64,000 nucleotides of DNA from Kangiella taiwanensis. GTDB taxonomy: Bacteria > Pseudomonadota > Gammaproteobacteria > Enterobacterales > Kangiellaceae. Every line of letters begins with the position of its first letter. The first letter of the stretch is position 1. The stretch spans positions 372,001-436,000 of the forward strand of contig NZ_JAHCLT010000001.1 of NCBI RefSeq assembly GCF_020005165.1, read 5' to 3'. This document shows, in pieces, positions 55,553 to 62,350 of the stretch. The translations under genes were made by a program, and so were the position numbers. Under the pieces are notes generated by a model that saw only the letters and a program-made list of their open reading frames with translations, ran no database searches and was not told the origin of the DNA.

Positions 55553-56686
55553 ATGAAAAAAACTGTAATCGCTAGTGCCGTAGGCATGGCAATTGTATCG
55601 ACACAATCTCTAGCTGTGGAACCAACATATTCATCAAATGATGAGCTGAATGTACAGAACCGTTGTATCATCACCCTGCAAGATAATTTGAATGCTGACG
55701 AGGTGAAAGGTTTAGCAAAAGGAATGGCTCAACGAGCAAAGTCATCAGTTCGACACGTTTACACTAATTCGATTAAAGGTTTCACGGTAAATGCACCATG
55801 TCACGCCGCTGAAAAAGCATTTGGTGGTAACATGAACGTTAAGCGTATGTCTCCAGACGGCGTAGTAAGCGTGAGCTTTAAAGGTAAGCCAGGTGGCGGT
55901 GGCGGCGGTGGCGGCCAAACCACTCCTTGGAGTGTGACTCGTGTTGGTGGTGCTCAGAATGGCGCTGGTTACACAGCATGGGTACTAGATACTGGTATCG
56001 ATACTGACCACGGTGACTTGAATGTAGACGCTAGCCGTGGTTTCACTGCCTTCACAAAGGGTAAAGATGCGGACACTGACGACGGTAACGGTCATGGTAC
56101 TCACGTAGCGGGTACTATCGCTGCAATCGACAATAGCCAAGATGTAGTGGGTATTGCTGCTGGCGCAACAGTTGTTCCAGTTAAAGTACTAGATTCACGT
56201 GGCTCAGGTTCATACTCAGGCGTTATCGCAGGAGTTGACCATGTTGCAGCGAACGCTTCTCCGGGTGATTGCGCTAACATGAGTCTTGGTGGTCCAGTAA
56301 GCCAAGAGCTAGATGACGCAGTTGAAGCAGCAGCTCAAAGCTCAGGTGCTTACTTCGTACTAGCAGCAGGTAACGACGGTGACCACGCGAGCAACCACTC
56401 ACCAGCTCGCGCTAATGGTAACCGTGTTTACACTATCTCTGCGACTGACTCTAACGACAACATGCCGTCATGGTCTAACTATGGTAATCCGCCAGTTGAC
56501 TATGCAGCGCCAGGTGTAAGCATCTTGTCGCTACGTAACGGTGGCGGTACGACGACTATGTCAGGTACTTCTATGGCATCTCCAGCAGCTTGTGCTGTGA
56601 TTATGTTGAAAAACGGTAATCCAAGCACAGATGGCACAGCCGGTAATGATCCAGACGGTAACCCAGACCCAATCATTCACCTATAA
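55553..56686 (+). CDS. Secreted subtilisin-like serine protease (third of three)
   Basis: A 377-aa S8 peptidase of a different subgroup from its two neighbours, closer to proteinase-K-like enzymes. Signal peptide 1-21, I9 propeptide (about 36-108, RCIITLQDNLNADEVKGLAKGMA), a Gly-rich linker 113-121, then Asp146 in VLDTGIDTDHGDL, His181 in GNGHGTHVAGT, Asn274 and Ser340 in SGTSMASPAAC. The region after the Ser motif (AACAVIMLKNGNPS) departs from the usual VAGVAAL. No PA or PPC domain. It has its own leader (228 bp gap) and terminator, so the three proteases are separate transcription units. Confidence 0.95.
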   Translation: MKKTVIASAVGMAIVSTQSLAVEPTYSSNDELNVQNRCIITLQDNLNADEVKGLAKGMAQRAKSSVRHVYTNSIKGFTVNAPCHAAEKAFGGNMNVKRMSPDGVVSVSFKGKPGGGGGGGGQTTPWSVTRVGGAQNGAGYTAWVLDTGIDTDHGDLNVDASRGFTAFTKGKDADTDDGNGHGTHVAGTIAAIDNSQDVVGIAAGATVVPVKVLDSRGSGSYSGVIAGVDHVAANASPGDCANMSLGGPVSQELDDAVEAAAQSSGAYFVLAAGNDGDHASNHSPARANGNRVYTISATDSNDNMPSWSNYGNPPVDYAAPGVSILSLRNGGGTTTMSGTSMASPAACAVIMLKNGNPSTDGTAGNDPDGNPDPIIHL

Positions 56687-56700
56687 TTGGTTGAATGATT

Positions 56701-56728
56701 AAAAAGGTCGCTTCGGCGGCCTTTTTTT
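56701..56728 (+). terminator. Intrinsic terminator after the third subtilase
   Basis: Same TTCG-loop hairpin and T7 tract as at 53421-53448; identical over 30 bp. Confidence 0.9.
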
Positions 56729-56985
56729 ATGGGTAAATATATATAGAGGATAACGGTTGGGTTATAGATAACCATAAACTGTAAGATTAAAGAGACAGGG
56801 TTGGCAAAAAGGCAATATAGTTTAAAAGTTTCTGTGGATTTTTGTTAAGACTGAAGATACTATCTCGCGAATTTTATCGCATGGACGTTCCTAAAAGGGA
56901 AAAGATAGACCACAAACAAATTGCCTACAGTTGTGAGCACACAGTAAAACTTTAGCACCATACTACCCCTTAGTGTTAAAGTTAT
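56729..56985. other. Gene-free stretch before an independent terminator
   Basis: No convincing reading frame. It contains a 14-bp palindrome GGTTAT-AG-ATAACC at 56760-56773. Because the plus-strand gene upstream already has its own terminator, the second plus-strand terminator at 56986 might close a small RNA made from here; no clear promoter was identified. Confidence 0.3.
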
Positions 56986-57012
56986 AAGCCCCGCTTTATG
57001 CGGGGCTTTTTT
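56986..57012 (+). terminator. Strong intrinsic terminator, possibly bidirectional
   Basis: AAGCCCCGC / GCGGGGCTT stem with a TTTAT loop and T6 on the plus strand. On the minus strand the tail is TTATAACTTT, so it may also end the oxygenase transcript that stops at 57018. Confidence 0.85.
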
Positions 57013-57017
57013 ATGGC

Positions 57018-57740
57018 TTACTGGTTGTTTTCAGGAGGTTGTTGTCCATACATCTGGGCAGCACGTTGATACTGCACCCAACTCGTGAAAATATATTTAT
57101 CATTAGAAACGGGTTTTTGGCCTCGGTGAGTGTGAGTAAAACCTGCTGGTGCGATCACCAGTGACCCTTGCTTTGGCTTGCTCTTGACGTTTTGATAGAA
57201 AAACTCGGTTTCCCCACCTTCGTCGACATCATTTAAATAGAACATCCACAGTAAGGTGCGGTGTAATGAATCTTGGTTAGGATCATTGGGGTGAGGGTAA
57301 TGCTCGGAATGCCAATGGAAGTAGCCACCCTCACCTTTATCGTACTTTTGTATGTTGACAGGCCCGAGGCGGTAAATAGCTTGAATGAATTGCGCTAAGC
57401 TTTGGTCATCCATCTTTTCAACGTCGACATAGCTCAGCTGCTCCATCTCACCCTCTTGGTTTTGGAACATCAAGGATACTGCACCAGCTAACAAGAATGG
57501 ATATTGGCGAACATAGTGGATCATGCCGCGAAGAACGACGTTTTGTAGGTGTTGCATTTCTTCCTGCCACTCGTCTGGAAACTGAGTGATAGTAATATCG
57601 GTGCTGTTCTTCTTTATTTTATCAACACCATGGCCTGTTTCACCCTGACGTTTATGAGAACTTTGCTCAAACTTTTCAATGCACTTATTACAAAATTCTG
57701 GATCGAGTGCTTGTTCATAAATATTAATAAAACTCGACAT
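57018..57740 (-). CDS. 2-oxoglutarate/Fe(II)-dependent oxygenase
   Basis: A 240-aa protein with a prolyl-4-hydroxylase-like double-stranded beta-helix. The metal triad is probably His144, Glu146 (in YFHWHSEHYP, an H-x-E where most relatives have H-x-D) and His205 in FTHTHRGQKP; the basic residue that binds 2-oxoglutarate would be Arg206 or Lys209. LHRTLLWMFYLNDVDEGGETEFF and GSLVIAPAGF are the typical core strands. The substrate, protein or small molecule, is unknown. A TTG one codon upstream is an alternative start. Confidence 0.85.
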   Translation of the reverse strand: MSSFINIYEQALDPEFCNKCIEKFEQSSHKRQGETGHGVDKIKKNSTDITITQFPDEWQEEMQHLQNVVLRGMIHYVRQYPFLLAGAVSLMFQNQEGEMEQLSYVDVEKMDDQSLAQFIQAIYRLGPVNIQKYDKGEGGYFHWHSEHYPHPNDPNQDSLHRTLLWMFYLNDVDEGGETEFFYQNVKSKPKQGSLVIAPAGFTHTHRGQKPVSNDKYIFTSWVQYQRAAQMYGQQPPENNQ

Positions 57741-57905
57741 CAATGCCCCCGCATGGTCTTTTTTTAATCAAAGTTGCCATAGCTTATTATAGTCGGTACA
57801 TTGATGCCAGAAAACTACTCAAAAAGACCGTGCCTAGTACAAATTTTGCCCGGACAATTTGAATTTACACATAATACTGAACATATCTAGCTGATAGGGC
57901 TAACC

Positions 57906-59009
57906 ATGAAAAGAAGAAAATTTATCGGTGCTTTGGGGGCTGGCGCCGCAGTGGCGGGTTTAAGCGCTTGTTCTGGTATAAACCAAGAGCAAAAAGCAGC
58001 ACCCGTAGAAAAGTGGGATGGCGAAGTTATTAAATGGACGATGATAACCACATGGCCAAAAAACTTCGCTGGATTAGGCGAAGGCGCCGAGTACTTAGCG
58101 AAACTCATTAACCGACTGAGTGGTGGCCGTATGGAAGTCAAAGTCTATGGCTCAGGAGAATTAGTGCCTGCGTTACAGGTATTTGAATCGGTGGCTAGCG
58201 GTGCCGCACAAATCGGCCATGGCGCATCCTACTATTGGAAAGGTAAGTTACCAATGACGCCGTTTTTCGCGGCGGTGCCTTTTGGACTCAATGCGCAAGA
58301 AATGAACGGTTGGTTGCTGCATGGCGGTGGTCTGGAGCTGTGGCGTGAATTATACGAACCGTTAGGACTGATTCCCGAACCTTGCGGTAATACTGGCGTG
58401 CAAATGGCGGGTTGGTTTAATAAAGAAATTAACTCGTTGGATGACTTGAAAGGGATGAAAATGCGGATTCCAGGTCTTGGCGGAGAAGTATGGCGTCGTG
58501 CTGGAGGAATTCCAGTATTAATGCCCGGCAGTGAAGTGTTTACCTCATTAGAAACCGGCGCGATTGATGCTGCTGAATGGGTTGGCCCTTACAATGATTT
58601 GGCATTTGGCCTATTTAAAGCTGCACGTTATTACTATTATCCAGGGTGGCATGAGCCGGGAACGACGCTTGAAGCTTTGATCAATAAAAAAGCCTACGAA
58701 GCCTTACCAAAAGATTTACAGGAAATTGTAACGACAGCTTGTCGTACAGCGAACGCAGATTTATTGGCAGACTTTACGGCTAAAAATAACGAAGCACTGC
58801 AAACCTTGATCAATAAGCATGGCGTCGAACTACGAGAGTTACCAAAAGAGGTGTTGACTGAGCTAGAGGCGATCTCTGAAGCGATGCTGAAAGAACAAAC
58901 TGAAACAGAGCTTGATGAACGAATCTTAAAGTCGTTTGTAGAGTTTAAACAGCAGGCCAAAGAATGGCATCGCGTTTCAGAACAAAGCTATTATGGCGCT
59001 AGGCGGTAA
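57906..59009 (+). CDS. TRAP transporter solute-binding protein (DctP/TakP-like)
   Basis: A 367-aa periplasmic receptor. The signal MKRRKFIGALGAGAAVAGLSAC combines a twin-arginine motif (RRKFIG) with a lipobox (LSAC), so it is probably a Tat-exported lipoprotein. The fold signatures WPKNFAGLGEGAEYLAKLINRLSGGRMEVKVYGSGE, LKGMKMRIPGLGGEVWRRAGGIPV and SLETGAIDAAEWVGPYND match the subgroup with TakP, whose members bind 2-oxo acids. The membrane subunits dctQ and dctM lie 1 kb away on the opposite strand, with murI in between. Confidence 0.92.
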   Translation: MKRRKFIGALGAGAAVAGLSACSGINQEQKAAPVEKWDGEVIKWTMITTWPKNFAGLGEGAEYLAKLINRLSGGRMEVKVYGSGELVPALQVFESVASGAAQIGHGASYYWKGKLPMTPFFAAVPFGLNAQEMNGWLLHGGGLELWRELYEPLGLIPEPCGNTGVQMAGWFNKEINSLDDLKGMKMRIPGLGGEVWRRAGGIPVLMPGSEVFTSLETGAIDAAEWVGPYNDLAFGLFKAARYYYYPGWHEPGTTLEALINKKAYEALPKDLQEIVTTACRTANADLLADFTAKNNEALQTLINKHGVELRELPKEVLTELEAISEAMLKEQTETELDERILKSFVEFKQQAKEWHRVSEQSYYGARR

Positions 59010-59013
59010 TAGA

Positions 59014-59040
59014 AAAAAGGAGCTGGAAATCTCCTTTTTA
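59014..59040 (+). terminator. Intrinsic terminator after the TRAP receptor gene
   Basis: AAAAAGGAG / CTCCTTTTT stem with an 8-nt loop, immediately after the stop codon, so the receptor gene is transcribed alone. Confidence 0.85.
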
Positions 59041-59157
59041 TTGAGTACTAGCAAGCTAACAATCTAACTGCGATATCTTGTGGTAATTCTTAAAAGTATT
59101 TTAGATTTAAAGAAAGGCTGTGTTGGTTATTTCTTATGTTCAGCGCATACCTGCCGG

Positions 59158-59943
59158 TTAGGCTTCAAGAACCTGTGTTTTATGTCCTAAAAGTTTAGAG
59201 AAAACGATTTCGGCTGACGAAGCATCAGAACTGGTGAAGAAGAGATCCTGCTCATGCGGCTCGTTATTGAATAAATCATGAGTGGCAAGAATACGGGTTA
59301 ACTGGAGTGAGACAGCGTCAGCAGTGTCGAGTAATTTTAGTGGTGCTGCACCGGCAATCGTTTTTATGCTTTTGCCCAGGAAGGGATAGTGAGTACAGCC
59401 AAGAACCAATGTGTCGACTTTGTAATTCAGTAGGGGTTGTAGGTATTCTTTTATAAGGTCTAGAGTTTCTGGGGAGTCTAAATCTCCAGATTCAACTTGC
59501 TCCACGAAGCCGTGACAAGCGACTTGGTGGATTGATACGTCACGAGCAAATTGTGCTACAAGACGTTGATAGCGAGTGCTGTTGAGGGTGTTTTCTGTGG
59601 CAAAAACACCAATATGGCCTGTACGTGTTAAGGATGCAGCGGGCTTGATCGCTGGTTCGATGGCAATTATCGGTAAATCATATTCTGAGCGAAGCCAGTC
59701 GGCCATGATCGCAGTCGCTGTGTTACAGGCTATGACCATTGCTTTGGCATTGTGCTTTAGGAAAAACTCCGCAATGTATTGGCATCGTTTGTGAAGATTA
59801 TCTTTGGGTAACTGGCCGTAGGGTGCATATGCCGAGTCAGCAAAATAGACAATATTTTCATTCGGCAGGTGTTTTCGAATAGCCTGATAAACAGAGAGGC
59901 CGCCAACGCCAGAATCAAACACACCTATAGGGGCTTTAGTCAT
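59158..59943 (-). CDS. murI: Glutamate racemase
   Basis: A 261-aa cofactor-independent racemase that makes D-glutamate for peptidoglycan. The start APIGVFDSGVGGLSV, YFADSAYAPYG, and both catalytic Cys regions VIACNTATAIMADWLR and LVLGCTHYPFLGKSI are diagnostic. It starts 15 nt after the dctM stop, so it is probably cotranscribed with the TRAP membrane subunits, an unusual pairing. Confidence 0.96.
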   Translation of the reverse strand: MTKAPIGVFDSGVGGLSVYQAIRKHLPNENIVYFADSAYAPYGQLPKDNLHKRCQYIAEFFLKHNAKAMVIACNTATAIMADWLRSEYDLPIIAIEPAIKPAASLTRTGHIGVFATENTLNSTRYQRLVAQFARDVSIHQVACHGFVEQVESGDLDSPETLDLIKEYLQPLLNYKVDTLVLGCTHYPFLGKSIKTIAGAAPLKLLDTADAVSLQLTRILATHDLFNNEPHEQDLFFTSSDASSAEIVFSKLLGHKTQVLEA

Positions 59944-59958
59944 AGTATTTTCTCAGCA

Positions 59959-61329
59959 TTAATTCAGTGCGGTTGGGAGCCAAGTGGAGAGTTGTGGCCA
60001 AAATGCAATCAGGGCAAGCACAATAGCTTGAATCCCGATAAAGGGTATCACGCCACGGTAAATTTGGGCGGTGCGGATATTTTTCGGAGCAACGCCTCTC
60101 AGATAAAAAAGTGCAAAACCAAACGGCGGGGTTAGGAAAGACGTTTGTAGATTAATCGCAATGAGTACTCCAAGCCAGATTGGGTCGGCGCCCATCATGA
60201 GTAGCACTGGGCCGATAATCGGAACCACAACAAAAGTGATTTCAATGAAGTCGAGGATGAAGCCCAGTAAAAACATGACGATCATGACGATTAATAATGC
60301 TGTGAATAGCCCGCCGGGTAGCTCAGTAAAGAAATGACGAATCATTTCATCGCCGCCATACATTCTAAATACTAGCGAGAAAATAGAGGCGCCGATTAAG
60401 ATTAGGAAGACCATACTCGTGGTTTTTACTGTTGACTGCATGACATCCCTGAGACGCGCTAAGGTGAGCTGTTTCCTCATTGATGCTAGCAAAATAGCAC
60501 CAAAAGCACCGATAGCGGCGGCTTCAGTCGGTGTTGCGATGCCGTAAAGAATAGAACCTAGGACGGCGACAATTAAAATTAGAGGTAAGGATAAGCTTTT
60601 AAGCGCACGAACAATCGCCTGCCTAAGTTCAGCTTCGTCAATTTCCATGGCTGGTGCATCATTTGGTCGGCGCCAAGCGACAAAGGCAATATATATCATA
60701 TAGCCTACAACCAATAGCATGCCAGGAATCACCGCGCCCATGAATAAGTCACCGATAGAGGCGACTTGTTCTGTTTGTAGGCCCTGGCTTTTGGCTTCTG
60801 TCATGGCGTTGGCTAGTACATCACCCAGTAATACAAGAACAATCGAGGGTGGAATAATTTGTCCTAAGGTCCCTGACGCACAAATGACGCCAGTGGCGAG
60901 CTCAGGTTTATAGCCTCGTTTTAGCATGGCCGGTAGTGACAGCAGCCCCATGGTGACAACGGTTGCGCCGACAATACCTGTACTTGCTGCTAGGAGCATT
61001 CCTACAATGGTTACCGCAAAGCCCATGCCACCTCGTAATTTGCCGAACAAGGTAGCCATGGACTCAAGAAGATCTTCTGCAATTTTGGTGCGTTCGAGCA
61101 TCAGGCCCATGAAAATAAAGAGGGGCACTGCAATTAAGGTGCTCCGATCCATGATCTTAAAGAGTCGCCCAGCCATGAAGTTAAGTTGAACAGGCTCTAG
61201 TATCCCTGTCATGGCGCCTATGGCGACGAATATTAGAGATGTTCCAGCTAATGAAAAAGCTACTGGGTAGCCCCAAAGCAAGACTGCACATACGGCGAGA
61301 AACAATAGAAGAGGCATTAATTCAAACAT
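59959..61329 (-). CDS. TRAP transporter large permease (DctM)
   Basis: A 456-aa membrane protein of the ion-transporter superfamily with about twelve helices. GTLGQIIPPSIVLVLLGD, FLLGFILDFIEITFVVVPIIGPVLL and NLQTSFLTPPFGFALFYLRGVAP are the DctM signatures. It imports a carboxylate with Na+, using the receptor encoded nearby. Its first 8 nt overlap the end of dctQ. Confidence 0.95.
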   Translation of the reverse strand: MFELMPLLLFLAVCAVLLWGYPVAFSLAGTSLIFVAIGAMTGILEPVQLNFMAGRLFKIMDRSTLIAVPLFIFMGLMLERTKIAEDLLESMATLFGKLRGGMGFAVTIVGMLLAASTGIVGATVVTMGLLSLPAMLKRGYKPELATGVICASGTLGQIIPPSIVLVLLGDVLANAMTEAKSQGLQTEQVASIGDLFMGAVIPGMLLVVGYMIYIAFVAWRRPNDAPAMEIDEAELRQAIVRALKSLSLPLILIVAVLGSILYGIATPTEAAAIGAFGAILLASMRKQLTLARLRDVMQSTVKTTSMVFLILIGASIFSLVFRMYGGDEMIRHFFTELPGGLFTALLIVMIVMFLLGFILDFIEITFVVVPIIGPVLLMMGADPIWLGVLIAINLQTSFLTPPFGFALFYLRGVAPKNIRTAQIYRGVIPFIGIQAIVLALIAFWPQLSTWLPTALN

Positions 61330-61903
61330 GGCTATGCTCCTCGCTCTGGTTTGGAAGTTCGGAGTTGGAGGCGATGAAGTCAGGGGCTTCGCCCCAACCC
61401 ATTAAGAACGTCACGCATTTTAGTGAGTCAGCAAATCCTTGGATAGCCAAGGCAACAGGCATCGCGAGAAGTAAAGTCTTGAGGCCATACATTAAGGGAA
61501 TCCCACCTGGTTGATTCGATCCTTCGTTTAGTGCCCAACTGAACAGTACGTAGTCTTTGCAATAAATAAAGATAAAGCTACAGACCGGCAGCAAAAGAAT
61601 TAGAAAACCAGCGATGTTGACACAAGCTTTCTTTTTTTCAGAAAAGTTTTGATAGAACACGTCCACTCTGACGTGATCATTGTGCTTCAAGGCGTAAGCG
61701 GCGCCGAGCATAAATACGATGGCGTGCATATAGGTTACTGACTCTTGGAGTGCAATAGCACTTAAATCAAACCAGTTACGAAGCATTAGCACTAAAACAA
61801 CGGTGATTACCATGAATAGAGTCAGCCATGAAATGATGCGGCCGGTCCATTCGGTAAAACTGTCAAGAAAGTAAGTTAAGTTGAGTGTTGCTGTTTTTAG
61901 CAT
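61322..61903 (-). CDS. TRAP transporter small permease (DctQ)
   Basis: A 193-aa, four-helix membrane protein. The stretch from about residue 37 (VLVLMLRNWFDLSAIALQESVTYMHAIVFMLGAAYALKHNDHVRVDVFY) is the typical DctQ core. It is the first gene of a dctQ-dctM-murI unit, with its start next to the DnaA-box-containing intergenic region. Confidence 0.92.
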   Translation of the reverse strand: MLKTATLNLTYFLDSFTEWTGRIISWLTLFMVITVVLVLMLRNWFDLSAIALQESVTYMHAIVFMLGAAYALKHNDHVRVDVFYQNFSEKKKACVNIAGFLILLLPVCSFIFIYCKDYVLFSWALNEGSNQPGGIPLMYGLKTLLLAMPVALAIQGFADSLKCVTFLMGWGEAPDFIASNSELPNQSEEHSHV

Positions 61904-61946
61904 TTATGGCTCTTATGATGTCTTTCCCATACGTTAATCCATAAGT

Positions 61947-62148
61947 TATCCACAGCTAAGTTATAGTCTGAACTTGCTGTCACTTAAAGTTTAGCCTTGA
62001 GTTGGCTTTGCAACCTATTGAATTATATGAGTTAAATATTGCGTTTTTGCTCCCCAAAGCAAAAACTGTTTATTTATTACTGTGATTGTCATATTCGTAG
62101 AAACTTTTTCACAAAGTTATCCACAGAAACTGATGTGCTGTGGAAAAA
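61947..62148. promoter_or_regulatory. Cluster of DnaA boxes in a 447-bp intergenic region
   Basis: The region 61904-62350 holds no gene. It contains two perfect DnaA boxes TTATCCACA (61947-61955, 62118-62126, plus strand) and two relaxed TTWTNCACA matches (TTTTTCACA 62106-62114; TTTTCCACA on the minus strand 62140-62148). Three lie within 43 bp, the last two as an inverted pair (TCCACAG / CTGTGGA). A GTTTTTGC / GCAAAAAC hairpin lies at 62044-62067. The pattern suggests a DnaA-binding locus or DnaA control of the adjacent genes. Confidence 0.55.
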
Positions 62149-62350
62149 ATAATCAAACACAGAAAAGCAAAGATACTGTAAATTACCCTAAAGATCCAAT
62201 ACGTTAGCTAAGATTCGACCAGCAGCTAGTTCGTTGGGAATAATTTTGCTGGTGCTACGTTAATAATATAGACAAATGACGAGAAAAAGGCTGACACGAT
62301 AGGTATTGTGATCTGCCGTTAAGCCTCACTGGACTATTAAGGAAAAGCAT

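Noticed and set aside
61904-62350. Chromosomal replication origin
   Set aside because: DnaA boxes are present, but none of the usual origin neighbours (dnaA, dnaN, gidA/mnmG, rpmH) is here and no AT-rich 13-mer array was recognised. Reported only as a DnaA-box cluster.
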